Assembly: GCA_037501455.1 (NCBI GenBank)
Contig: CM074860.1
Span: forward strand, 23,023,001 to 23,087,000
Direction: 5' to 3'
Length of the DNA stretch: 64,000 bases
DNA from: Lantana camara
Lineage: Eukaryota > Streptophyta > Magnoliopsida > Lamiales > Verbenaceae
The notes below the pieces were generated by a model. It was not told the DNA's origin. It did no database searches and was given only the letters and a program-made list of their open reading frames with translations. A program made the position numbers and the translations under genes. This document shows, piece after piece, positions 22,782 to 34,640 of this stretch; the stretch's first letter is position 1, and each line of letters opens with the position of its first letter.

Positions 22782-23276
22782 TTAAGGGGGCTGAATTGCT
22801 CTCAAATTCGCAATGTACTGTTTAGCTAGTCGGTACACTAAGACTATGCTCTCAATATCTTTATCTTTCTTCAAGCTAATCCATGATTCAGCTTCCATAT
22901 GGGTAGCCTGGTACTGCACCACATATGATTCAGAGTCAAAATCGGGCCAGTGGTTCTCAATCTCCGAATAAGTTTTTCCAAGATTATCGGTCTCCAGCAG
23001 TGGAAAGACATGATGATCGCCTTTCAAAAAAAAAAGATACACCAAATTAAATGAGAAACCACGACGACGGAATCCATCTTCAGAGAGTGGGTTTTCAATC
23101 AAACACGATATATCCTCTTCAGATATCGAATCCAACCAGCAAGGTGAAAAATTGGCAATGCTTGAGATTGGGACAATGCAACGTGAGGCGGCAACGGCGG
23201 CGGAGGAGAAGGACGCGGTAGCAGGGCGAGGCAGATTAAGCTTTATTGAGTCGGTGATGAAATCGGGATGAGTCAA
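22782..23276 (-). pseudogene. Probable N-terminal viral polyprotein fragment
   Basis: A 164-residue frame has a Ser/Ala-rich head, then HHVFPLLETDNLGKTYSEIE, ESYVVQYQATHMEAESWI and LVYRLAKQYIANLRAIQPP. It lies where the start of the viral polyprotein is expected. The head may be flanking host or leader sequence. Assignment rests mainly on position. Confidence 0.4.
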
Positions 23277-23819
23277 TCTACCGTGTTCTTAGCATAAATC
23301 TTGAGGGTAAAACAATCTTTTTAGGTGATTGGAGGGTGTACAAAAAACGTGTTGTACATTTGTGATGTAAAACATAGATTTTTCAAATAAGGGGTTTTAG
23401 AATAACTTTTCAATATATTTGTTACTCTTTAATAATTCTCCCACAAACATACCCAAGAAGGAGGTCACATCATTTTACAATGGATAAACAATCCAAATAT
23501 TTTTAATCTTGCCTATTCACAACATAGAACCCCTTTGATTGTAGTGTGGGCCAAATCAACCAAATTAATTTGAAATTGAGAGTTACGAAGATTGAATTTG
23601 GTCAATATTTAATTTAATGACGCTATGATTGACCCTTAATTAATAGTCCATAGAAAATTATAGGCCTGAGTCCTGACATGATTTGGCCGGCTTTCACTGA
23701 TTACACGGTGACTCGGTAAGATAAAAATAAAATTTATTATTTAATTAAAAAAATACGGCCTAAAATCAGGTTAAGATGGTCATAAAGCAATTAAGTCAAT
23801 GTTCCGTATCATGGTTTAA
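23277..23819. other. Spacer without recognisable gene
   Basis: AT-rich sequence between the 5' side of the endogenous virus and the composite hAT-like element. The viral 5' border was not located. Confidence 0.4.
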
Positions 23820-24383
23820 GGGGTGTCAAAAATGGACCCGACCCGACACACCCGCCTAAATTTTGGGTTAGGATTAGGGTTAGGGGTTATCGGGTCGGGT
23901 TGAAATCGGGTCGGACCCGAATTTGACCCGGAGGGGATGGGGCGGGTTAGGGTGGGTTTCGGGTTGACCCGGGTCAACCCGAAAAATGTTGTGGGTGACC
24001 CGCCAACCCGAACCCACCCGATTTAACCCGACCCGAAATTAAAAAAAAAAACTATATTTAATTTTTATGAAACTATAATTTTTATTTAAATTATATGGTG
24101 TATTATAATTAGATAAAAATTTATGAAATGATAATTGGTTTAGAATTAGATATACTTAAAAAATAATAATTAATTTATTATTTGAGAATAACGTGATTTA
24201 TAATGTTAATGTTATATAATTTGTCTAAATTATATAATTTTGTTAATTAGAAAGACATACATGATTTTAATATGATTATAATTAAACGGAGTTTACGGAA
24301 AAGAAGAGATGTATTTATTTAAATTTAAACAATTAGAATTGCATTACGATTAGTTTAGTAAAAAATATATTATTCGATCTAAA

Positions 24384-24468
24384 CTATGATGCACGGACAC
24401 TTCTAAAAATATCATTTTGCCGTGTCGTGTCGTATTCGTGTCGTCGTGTCCGTGTCCATGCATCATAG
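24384..24468. mobile_element. 85-bp hAT MITE
   Basis: Ends CTATGATGCACGGACAC (left) and, inverted, CTATGATGCATGGACAC (right). A perfect 8-bp TSD GATCTAAA is at 24376-24383 and 24469-24476. The third copy of the surrounding repeat (near 27536-27550) has a single GATCTAAA at this place, an empty site. A larger relative lies at 37009-37192. Confidence 0.88.
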
Positions 24469-25364
24469 GATCTAAATAATTATTATGTATCTAATTTATA
24501 TTTTACATAATTGCCTTATTGATTGAATTTTATTAAATTTATATAAATAAGAATTTAAATAGAGTTGATATAACAATTAATTATAATTACACTTAGAATT
24601 AGATCTTAATTAAGATTATAAAAAAGTTTTTAATGTGGGTACAATTTATTAGAGTTAGATTTAGAATTTGATTAAGATTAGACTTGTAACCAAATTTTTA
24701 TCCATAATTAAGTACTTATAAAATTTCAATAATAATTTATAATACATATTGATTTACATAATTAACTTAATTAGACAATAGTGAAATCATTATTGTAAGG
24801 ATATTTTGGCGACCAATAAATTTCAAAAAAAAAAATTCAAAAATTAACTCGTATTTTTATAATATAATATAATAGAATATTAAAATAATGGTTAGTAAAA
24901 TAATTTTTTTCTATAAACATGTGATTATTATTTGAGAATAACGTGATTTATAATGTTAATATTATATAAATTTGTCAAAATTATACAATTTTGTTAATTA
25001 GAAAGACATCCATGATTGTAATACGATTAGAATTAACCAAAAGTTTACGGACAAAAAGAGATGCATTTATTTAAAGTTAAACAATTAGAATTTCATTATG
25101 ATTAGTTTAGTAGAAAATATATTATTCGATCGAAATAATTTTATGTATCTAATTTACCATTTTACATAATTGCCATATTGATTAAATTTTATTCAATCTA
25201 TATAAATAAGAATTTAAATAGAGTTGATATAAAACTTAATTATAATTACACTTAGAATTAGTTCTTAATTAAGATTATAAACAAATTTTTAATGTGGATA
25301 CAATTTATTCGAGTTAGATTTAGAATTTGATTAAGATTAGACTTGTAACCAAATTCCTATCCAT

Positions 25365-27150
25365 CTCACCTCATCTCACCCGTTTTTCAACCTGTTCGAC
25401 CTATTTTGGACTCGTTCTACTTGTTTTAGGTTCGTTTTTTACCTCTTTACCCACTTAGATTCATTTTACCCATATTTTAACTATTTTGAATCCATTTTAC
25501 CCATTTGCATCCACTTTACCCATTTTGGATCCATTTTACCTGTTCGGATTCATTTTACCCACTTGGATCTATTTTACCCATTTTAGATCCATTTTATCCA
25601 TTTAGGATCTATTTTACCCATTTTGAATCCATTTTACCCATTTTGGATCCATTTACCCATTTGGATCCATTTTACCAATTTGCATCTGTTTTACTCATCT
25701 TGGATCTGTTTTACCCATTTAGGTTCATTTTACCCACTTGGATCCATTTTACCCACTTGAACTAATTTTACCCATTTTGGATTCATTTTATCCATTTAAA
25801 TCCATTTTACCCACATTTACCCATTTTGGATCCATTTAACCCAATTGAATCTATTTTACCCATTTGGATCCAACTTACCACTTTTGGATCCATTTTACCC
25901 ACTTGAACAAATTTTACCCATTTTGGATTCATTTTATCCATTTAAATCCATTTTACTCATATTTATCCATTTTGAATCCATTTTACCCATTTGGATCCAA
26001 TTTATCCATTTTGGATCCATTTACCCATTTCGATCCATTTTACCAATTTGGATCTGTTTTATCCATTTTGGATTTATTTTGTGCATTTACCCACATTTTA
26101 TCCATTTTGGTTCATTTTACCCATACTTTACCCATTTTGGTTCATTTTACCCACTTGGATCCATTTTATCCATTTGGATCCAATTTACCCATTTTGGATC
26201 CATTTTACCCACTTGAACTCATTTTACCCATTTTGAATTCATTTTATCCATTTAAATCCATTTTACCCACATTTATCCATTTTGAATCCATTTTACCAAT
26301 TTGGATCCAATTTACCCATTTTGGATCCATTTTACCAATTTGTATCGGTTTTATCCATTTTAGATCTATTTTGTGCATTTAGGTTCATTTTATCCACTTG
26401 GATCCATTTTACCCACATTTTACCCACTTGGATCCATTTTACCCATTTGGATCCAATTTATCCATTTTGAATCCATTTTACCCACTTGAACTCATTTTAC
26501 CCATTTTGAATTTATTTTATCCATTTAGATCCATTTACCCACATTTACCCATTTTGAATCCATTTTACCCATTTGGATCCAATTTACCCATTTTGGATCC
26601 ATTTATCCATTTGGATTCATTTTACCAATTTGGATCTGTTTTACCCATTTTGGATCAATTTTATCCATTTGGATCCATTTTACCTATTTTGGATCTATTT
26701 TGTCCATTTAGGTTCATTTTACCTACTTGGATCCATTTTACCCATATTTTACCCATTTTGGATCCATTTTACCTACTTGGATCCATTTAACCAAGTTGGA
26801 TCCATTTTACCCATTTTAATTAATTTTATCCATATTTTACCCATTTGGATCCATTTTATCACTTGGATGTATTTAATCCACTTGGATTCATTTTACCAAT
26901 TTGGATCCAATTTACCAATTTTGGACCCATTTTAGCTACTTGGACTCATTTTACCCATTTTGGATCTATTTTACCCATTTTGAATCCATTTTACCCATTT
27001 TGGATCCATTTGATCCATTTGGATCCATTTTATCCACATTTTACCCATTTTGGATCTATTTTACCTACTTGGATCCATTTTAATCAATTTTATCCATATT
27101 TTACCCATTTTGGATCCATTTTACACATTTGGATTCATTTTACCCACAAA
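25365..27150 (+). repeat. 1.8-kb minisatellite (TTTTACCCATTTTGGATCCA type)
   Basis: Roughly 18-20-bp units, variants of TTTTACCCATTTTGGATCCA, run with few interruptions. A longer block beginning ACTTGAACTMATTTTACCCA recurs near 25755, 25900, 26212 and 26484, so there is higher-order structure. It replaces about 110 bp of the second AT-rich repeat copy. Overlapping open frames here (repeats of DPFYPF, ILPIWI and similar) reflect the repeat and not genes. Confidence 0.9.
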
Positions 27151-27995
27151 GGGACAATTAAAGAACGCAGGCTCGAGACTGCAATTCTAACAAATTTGTG
27201 GGCAATCATTATTATAAGGATATTTTGGCGGTCAATAAAATTTAAAAAAAATCCAAAAATTAACTCGTATTTTTATAATATAGTATAATAGACTATTAAA
27301 AAAAGGACTAGTAAAATATTTTTTCCTATAAACATGTGATTATTATCTGAGAAAAATGTGATTTATAATGTCAATATTATATAATTTGTCTAAATTGTAT
27401 AGTTTTGTTCATTAGAAAGACATATATGACTGTAATATGATTAGAATTAAACGGAGTTTATGGACAAAAAGAGATGTATTTATTTGGACTTAAAGAATTT
27501 GAATTGCATTATGATTAGTTTAGTAGAAAATATATTATTCGATCTAAATAATGTTTATGTATCTAATTTTTATTTTACATAATTACCTTATTGATTGAAT
27601 TTAGATAAATAGGAATTTAAATAGAGTTGATATAGAACTTAGTTATAATTACACTTAGAATTAGAACTTAATAATATTTATGTATTAATTTTTTTTATCT
27701 TATATTAATTGCAATTATGTCAAACCTTACAAACTATATATTTTTATATATTGTTATCAAGTTTTAAAATACTTTAAACATAAATTAGAATTTAAAAAAA
27801 TCAAAAAAAAAAAGAAGAAGAAAAAAAAAAAAAAACGTTTCAGGTCGGGTTATTCGGGTTGGCCGGGTTATCGGGTGACCCGAACAGTGTTCGGGAAAAA
27901 AAAAAAACGTTTCAAATTCGGGTCGGGTCGGGTTCGAGTTGGGATTTTTCATGTAATACCCCTACCTCAACCCAACCCACCCAAATTGACACCCC

Positions 27996-28457
27996 TCATG
28001 ATCAATTGGCATAAATTTAACAACTCCGTATTATATTAGTTTTATTTTAATTGGAGATTTCATGTTTGAGTCTATAAAAACGTCACTTATTACTGGTCGA
28101 CAAATTTTTATACCTAAATAGTTCAATCCACGTCAAACCAAGAAGGAAATATAGAATTAAAAGGAGAAGAAGAAATTTTACACTACAAAACAAATTCTTT
28201 GAAGAAGACCGATCTCCTAGAACTTGACCCAATCTTTAAACTATTTGCACTTTCTTCTTCTATCTGTAACTGCAAATTATTATAAACGAGTGACTCTGCA
28301 CATTCTATGTGTGTGCAAAAAAATATTAACTTAAAACTTTTCATATTATTATTTAATTTATAATTTTTTAAATATAATTATTGATAAATAAATGAATGAA
28401 TAAAATAAGATAATATTAGATTAGTATAAAATAATAGATCAAGTAGACGTTAAAAAA

Positions 28458-28504
<47 letters not shown>

Positions 28505-29138
28505 AAATTTAAATGAAATTAGAAAAAAATTTAAATAATTAATAAAATAAATAAATAAATAAAAAGAAAAAATTTTGAGAGTCCAGTAAATGTGGAAAAG
28601 AATAAACAGAAAACTACTAAAATACATGGAAAAAATTTGCATTTAAAAAATATATAAAAACAAAGTCCGTGACATCAAATGAGCTTTTTGTTTAATTTAA
28701 TTGTATAGTATAGATGACAAAATCCATTCTTTCAAAAGTTTTCATAAACAAATTTATGAAAATAAAGTAAACTAACAAAAATGAAAAAAACACTCTTAAG
28801 TAGAAAATCAACAGACCCTTCAGCATGAATATTACTCCACATATGAATTCCAAGAACCGGGCACGAAACTTTTTTCCATTTTCTAGTTCTGAACCAAAGA
28901 ACAAAAGTCGACAACTACTACTTGAATTCTAAGCAAAACATAAGCCAAAAGATTCCAACTTTTTTTTCCCTTTTCTAATGCTATTGATTATGGGAGAAAT
29001 GATGCAAGAAATTAGTAATACCTTTTATTCTCAAAATATCGAAGATAATCCAAATGAAGGGTTGAGTTTGAAGGTTTATGTATTTCTCTGTCGTGGGACC
29101 TTTCTCCTTTAGCCCCATTTTTCCACATCAGTCCAGAA
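27996..29138. other. AT-rich spacer with AT microsatellite
   Basis: No clear gene. An (AT)n run spans about 28457-28497. A minus-strand segment near 28914-28800 (including KVSCPVLGIHMWSN) is not low-complexity and might be exon-derived, but no splice-site set was established. Confidence 0.4.
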
Positions 29139-29833
29139 TAGGTCTGGCATTGGGTGGAGATTACCTCACCCATGTCTAAATCCAAACAATATTCAAGTTT
29201 TTTAAATTCATATTCAATCCAAATTTAATATGTCAAAATCTAATGGGTTTTCATCCAAATTAAATCCAAAACATGTGGGTGGACTTTCAAACCCATCCAA
29301 AATTTCAAAAACCCATTGGATATTTTTTAAAGGTCCCCAATAAAAAATCTATTGAATATTAGAAAAGCCCAATGGTGTATCATGTGTAGATATTCTCTCT
29401 CTAAAACTAGAGATTTTCTCTCTCTCTCTCTCTACTTGAGAATTGTACACATATTGAGTTTATTTAATACCGAGAGTTGTGGAGCTATGAAGATACTGTG
29501 ATTATATTTAATATAATTTCAATTAATTTATATTTTAAAAAAATGATTCGTTTTCATTTCTCATAATAAAAGTATTATATTAAAAAATAATTATAAATAG
29601 AAAATATAATAATAAAACATCATAATTTCTTTTTTTAAATTCATAATCTTGATTGTTAAATAAAATATTTTGCACACACTTGGCATTGAATTCTAACTAG
29701 TTATTACATAGCTCATTTATATATATATATATATAAAGTAAAATAATGTTTACTATCTGTGCTCCAAGTCCATTCATACTCTTCATTTTTGTATTGATTA
29801 TTAATTAGAATTTATAACACAATTCAGAAGAAG

Positions 29834-29908
<75 letters not shown>

Positions 29909-30469
29909 GAAAAACGAGGATTATTATTATTTATATAGAAGAAGAAAGTGTAATGTATGTGTCCTAGATAATAATTATTCACTCGCATTTAAATTTCATA
30001 ATAATATTAATATACATACCACGTAATACATTGAGAATTGAGATGCCAGCCTCTTTAATTTATTGTCCTAGGTATATCATATATGTGTTTTTTCTCTCTC
30101 TCTCTCTATATATCAATTCATGGGAAAAGGAAAAACGAAGATTATTATTATTTTTACTTTTTGATACCTAGTATAAATATGAATAAATTATTATGTATAT
30201 TTTTCATTCATAATGTGAATATATTTTCATGTTTAGTTTCGCAATGACTTTGGCAAAATTGAGAAAATAGAGAGGGTTTGTCCTTTCTCCTTTGGATATT
30301 TTTCAAGCTTTGAAACCCATAAATAAAAATTCAACCCAAACCCATATTTAATTAAAATGTGGGCTTAGGTTTGGGTTTGGGTTTAATATAAAAATATGAA
30401 TTTGGGCTTGGATTGGATATTTAAATTTTAGGTTGTGGGTTGGGGATTCCCCACCCAATACCAGGCCTA
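29139..30469. mobile_element. Non-autonomous hAT element, 1331 bp
   Basis: The left end is TAGGTCTGGCATTGGGTGG. The right end read inward is TAGGCCTGGTATTGGGTGG (two differences in 19). A perfect 8-bp TSD GTCCAGAA lies at 29131-29138 and 30470-30477. Subterminal tracts are rich in CCAAACCC/GGGTTTGG. There is no transposase frame. An (AAT)n microsatellite and TC runs lie inside. Confidence 0.88.
29838..29906 (+). repeat. (AAT)n microsatellite
   Basis: Roughly 23 uninterrupted AAT/ATA units inside the hAT element. Confidence 0.95.
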
Positions 30470-30515
30470 GTCCAGAACAACAGAGTTTTTTCATTTTTCC
30501 ATGACAAATACAAAA

Positions 30516-33500
30516 TGTAGCACCCTAATTCCCAAGGCACTACATTCCCCGCACTATAGCCCGATCCACATACGAAATGGATAATCCGTATATAAACCGA
30601 AAATATAGCGAACGGGTGAGAATCAAGAAATAAACGAGTTAGGCGGGACAACTCCCCAACACAATAAAACCAAGACATGAAATCAAAAGCGGAAGCATTA
30701 TATCATCAATACATATAGGTACCATATTTACATCAAAAGTATATATAGTAATAGGTACCGACATTTATCAATACATTATCATCTCCTATATATCATACAT
30801 GTATAAATCTCCAAAAGAACTATACACAGAAATGAGATGCTAGACTTGCCCGAATGAAAACCTGACTCAGACTCCCGCCTAGCACGACCACGACCAAAAG
30901 TACCTGAAAAGTGAGTGAGGGCATAGATATATATATAGCACACGTCACATGCAAGTCATAACCTCGTGTGAAGCTTCGGAAACGAAATAAATATAAGTTT
31001 CAAGAATAGATTACTCTTCGCCCGAGATTACAATTATCAAGTTTAACATGTTAACTTGTCAATTTCATGAAATACGTGGCCCGGCGAGTGAGGGCAATTC
31101 TCCAACCTTTACACCAAACGTGAACGATACGTGCTTGCTTGAATGATTTAATGCGGGATCATGCAATTCAATAAGTGCTCAATTAGCAATACAATTAATG
31201 AATGAAAACATGCAACAACCCGAGGACAATCCGTGGTGCCGGACCCGTCCCCAGTGTCCTTCTTCCTCCAGGTGATAGTGGGTTTGCAAGGCCCAACTAT
31301 CCACGACATGGTGTACGTCGGGAACATGACTCCCACGCACGGAACTCCTTCCACCACCAACCTCCTGGTGACTTCGGGGGTGATCCCAAAGTGGTGAGGA
31401 TAGCACAAGAGTTACCCATCAGCCCTTGCTTTCCCGGTTGGCTCAAGCCACTACCCTCGGGCCCAAAAGTGCAATCATGGTACTCGCCAAAATATGCTTG
31501 AATCATGAACATTCATGGCTTGCTTGCTTGAAATTATTTATATTTTGGAAAACGTTTATAAATATAATAGGTTTTGGCCGAAAACTCACATAAAGGTTAT
31601 AAGGGTTCTATGTAACTAGAACAAAACTTCACCTGTGCAACAAAATATAACAAGGATACGCTCTAGGGAGCCTGCTCCTCGTCTACGGCCTCGTTATCTG
31701 TGCAAACACGACGTGTATACGTGAAACTTAACTCAAAATGGACCAAATATGACGAACGACGAAATTGCAACAAGATGGCGAGCAATGAACAATGTGGCAT
31801 GAAAATATCTTGTTTTAGCATGTAATCAATCATATAATAGCAATTTGGGATCAAAGAAATCATTGGAGCAAAATGTGACATTTGTAGATATTAATGCAGA
31901 AAATTTTTAGCGTGCGCACGTTGTATTCAAATAAGCATAACTCCTTCATCGGAATGAATTTTAACGAACCGCAAAATTCCTAGAAAACTAGACACACATA
32001 TCTATACAATGATGTGAGGCTCAAATTCTAGTTCATCCCGAGCAAATACCAGTTTTTGTTTGAATATGGCACAAAGCAAAAAATTTCCTGTAGCGCTATA
32101 TATTAGTGAAAGATGATCGTCGTTCCCTTATGAAACGGAGTCGAAACGATCTGAAAATTGGTGGAGATACTTATAACATACCCAGAAATACACCACTAAA
32201 ACAGTTTTAAAAACTTCCACCATTTAGTCTCTCTGATCAAGCCCAAAACCAAAATATGAAAACAGTGGACAGCAGGGGATGTTGCTATTTTTCTCGGGGC
32301 TCAAATCAAATCGGATTGGTACCAGTTTTTGCAGAGAACATCTACAATATATCAAGAATATCCCTATAAAACAGTTTTGAAAAATTCCAATTCGACAAGC
32401 CACAATTCGCTTTCAAATTGGGTTAACGCAGATTCGCGACAGTTTGGCGGCACCAAATTAAAACGGCCATAACTCACAAACGAAAATAGATATTGACGAA
32501 CCGTAAAAAGGAGAGTGCTCTGCACTTCAAATAATTATTAAAGTAGAAAAATCAGAGGAATTGAAGCAGGGGAGGGGTGTCGGGAAAACAGGGGAAAGAC
32601 AGAAAATAATTCTCAAACTATACCAACACCAAACCAAGGCAATTAAATTACTCCAAACCATCATATATCATGCATATATGTTCAAAGTATCATAAAATAC
32701 AAGATAAACAATCAAACCATGCTTGATCATCAAGATTTCCCCCTTTCTAGTTCATATAAAATTCCATCACATAAGCTCAAGTTTTGCAAGAATTCATGAA
32801 TCAAATCATGGTATAATCATATATTCATGTCTCTAACAAGCAGTAATCCATAGATTTCATGAAATCTCAAACCCTAGCTATCATGAAATTCATCAAGGAT
32901 CATGAATTCAACCATACACCCACCTTGAAGCTAAAGAAATGGAGAAGGGAGATGAAGATGATGATCAAGCTTCAAAACTATGAAATTCTCTTGGAAATCT
33001 TGATAAAAATTTGATGAAATCTCTTCTCCCCTTTCTTGGATGAACCGTAGCAATGGAGAAGCAAATACATTGGTGATTTTGGGATGAAAGTGATCTTGGA
33101 GGCATGGAGATGGTTTATACCGTGATTCATCACATTTTGAAATATGTGAAATGCTCAAATTGCAATTTAGTCTTCCAACTTGGTAAGTCATGCAATCAAG
33201 TATAAATGGTTTGCAAAATGATCAATTATGTCCTTGGAAATGTTATGCAATTTGATCTTTGACTTTAAAGAAATGATCATGTAAGGACAATTAAATCACT
33301 TCCGGCAATTATTTCACGTAACAATTATTTTCCAAGTCATGAAATAATTTTCTTGATGATATGAATTCATATAATTCACATAAATATAATTGTATGCAAT
33401 TTATAAAATTTATGATGACATGTAGAAGAATAAGAGATAATAAAATAAAATAAGTTCCTAACGCTCACAAGCTCACTCGTGGCGTGCTTACCTGCTTGTC

Positions 33501-33518
33501 CGGAACCGGAGCGTTACA
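30516..33518 (-). mobile_element. LTR-B-related solo LTR, 3003 bp
   Basis: On the minus strand it runs from TGTAACGCTCCGGTTCCGG (33518) to GGGTGCTACA (30516). The 5-bp TSD CAAAA lies at 30511-30515 and 33519-33523. The ends match other LTR-B copies, and the internal region resembles them (CACTCGCC-type blocks and a CCTCCAGGTGATAG region). No internal genes are present. It sits inside what appears to be an intron of the minus-strand host gene whose first exon is at 33727-33960. No clear palindrome array is seen at the usual distance from its start (about 32.1-32.3 kb). Confidence 0.85.
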
Positions 33519-33726
33519 CAAAAAGCCCAGAACAAAAAGAGTCTCAATCGATGCAAAATCATCCATTTTAATCCAGAAACTGGGATTAAAAAATAAAAAA
33601 ATAATAAACATTTCCACACAAATTCATCAATTTGCATTTTGCAACAATATATATAGCAAAAAAAGCAGAAATCCGAAAGCCCATATGCAGAAATTCGTCA
33701 ATTAATGGGTTTCGCATGTAAGTACC

Positions 33727-33960
33727 TGAGATAAAAAATATTTAGCAGATGTGGCAAAGAGAGTAGCGTTTACTCCAGCTCAAATCCATGGAGACAAAAT
33801 CGCAGCTGGAGAAATGATGTTGAGGCACTGAAAAGGACGAAACCACGGTTGGAGAAAAGGTTGGAGGCGGCGACGAGTCACGGAAGCGACAATTAGATGG
33901 TGGCGGGCTGACGCCAGAGAAAGTGGTGGCAGCTCAGAGGGGGAGGGGCGAGGGTTTCTG
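33727..33960 (-). other. Probable non-coding first exon of a minus-strand host gene
   Basis: On the minus strand a GC-richer segment with CAACCTTTTCTCCAACCG ends ATTTTTTATCTCAG|GTACTTAC, a good splice donor. The only ATG frame is short (MDLSWSKRYSLCHIC then stop), so the exon looks like 5' UTR. The downstream intron would hold the solo LTR and the hAT element. The coding part was not located; the upper exon limit is approximate. Confidence 0.35.
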
Positions 33961-33980
33961 ACTGTTGAGAGGCGCGAATG

Positions 33981-34537
33981 GAGTTATTTATGCCATACAC
34001 CCTATGTTAGATGAAATGAAAAAAAAAAAAAAAACAATGTCTTATAAAAATTAACACAGAAAACTCTGTGTTTTTAAAATATTTGCATATCGAACCCTGA
34101 AAATTTCTGGTGTTGGTAGAACACTAATTTTTTCTATTCATTGGATGTGAAATAACTAATTTAACCTTTTATATTATGATGTAGATCATCTCATATCTCT
34201 CTACATTGTTCAATATTTTTTTATACGCATCGAAACCCCATTTTTTATATGCACCGAAACCTTGTACAAAATAAAAATTGCATGAATAACCCTATAAACA
34301 AGTATAAAAAAGGATATATAAAGAGATGTGAGATAATCTATATCATAATATAAAAGGTTAAATTAGTTATTTCGCATCCAATAAATAGAGAAAATTAGTG
34401 TTCTACCAACACCAGAAATTTTCAGGGTTTGATATGCATATATTTTGAAAACACAGGGTTTCCTGTGTTAATTTTTTGTAACACAAAATTTTTTTTGTCC
34501 ATTTCACTTAATACAGGGGGTATGATATAAATAACTC
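33981..34537. mobile_element. Mutator-like foldback MITE, 557 bp
   Basis: Long inverted repeats of about 220 bp: left end GAGTTATTTATGCCATACAC, right end inward GAGTTATTTATATCATACCC. They also share TTTTCTCTATT-type and ACCAACACCAGAAA segments. A perfect 10-bp direct repeat GGCGCGAATG (33971-33980, 34538-34547) flanks it. Long TIRs starting with G and a 9-10-bp TSD fit a Mutator-like element. It lies between two divergent first exons. Confidence 0.85.
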
Positions 34538-34640
34538 GGCGCGAATGTACGATTGAATTCGGAAACTCAATCTTTATTTTTATTTTTTATTTTTTAATTA
34601 CAGACATAATTATATAAATAACAAATGTAATAATTTAACT

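Larger units (their letters stand above)
2440..23276 (-). mobile_element. Endogenous pararetrovirus (Caulimoviridae, florendovirus-like), decayed and split by nested insertions
   Basis: Read on the minus strand from 23276 to 19734 and then from 5136 to about 2440, the fragments give the caulimovirid order. They comprise an N-terminal movement/capsid region, a capsid core, a zinc knuckle, an aspartic protease, reverse transcriptase, RNase H and a small downstream ORF2-like region, followed by a TATA box and poly(A) signal. About 6.2 kb of viral DNA remains once the insertion 5137-19733 is removed. Domain order and motif style fit Florendovirus, a genus known only as integrated copies. Several stops and frameshifts show it is an old, inactive integration. 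Integration borders were not resolved; the left edge is placed only approximately near 2440. Confidence 0.8.
24180..27680 (+). repeat. Three direct copies of a ~0.66-kb AT-rich unit
   Basis: Copies start near 24180, 24930 and 27345 with a phrase of the form TATTTGAGAATAACGTGATT. Each runs through AGAAAGACAT, GATGCATTTATTTAAA-type and GATTAGTTTAGTA blocks. The copy 1 to 2 offset (750 bp) equals 657 bp plus the 93 bp contributed by the MITE and its TSD. The copy 2 to 3 offset (about 2415 bp) is larger because of the minisatellite. Copy 3 is the most diverged. Confidence 0.75.
23820..27995. mobile_element. Composite hAT-like non-autonomous element with internal repeats
   Basis: The left end GGGGTGTCAAAAATGGACCC (23820) and the right end, which reads inward GGGGTGTCAATTTGGGTGGG (27995), form terminal inverted repeats followed by subterminal runs of CGGGTC/GACCCG. 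Such GGGGTGTCAA ends are common in plant hAT elements. TCATGGTT (23809-23816) and TCATGATC (27996-28003) may be a worn 8-bp TSD, offset by 3 bp on the left. Inside are three copies of a roughly 0.66-kb AT-rich unit, a MITE and a long minisatellite. There is no transposase. Confidence 0.6.

Noticed and set aside
23865..23895. Telomere-like GGGTTAGG/TTAGGG words
   Set aside because: Only a few irregular units, embedded in the GGGTC-rich subterminal repeats of the hAT-like element.
25505..27288. Long overlapping plus-strand frames with repeats such as DPFYPF and ILPIWI
   Set aside because: They exist in several frames at once and simply translate the minisatellite, whose unit has few stop words.
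31148..31512. Several overlapping frames on both strands
   Set aside because: They lie in a GC-richer block inside a solo LTR with no domain similarity; likely chance.
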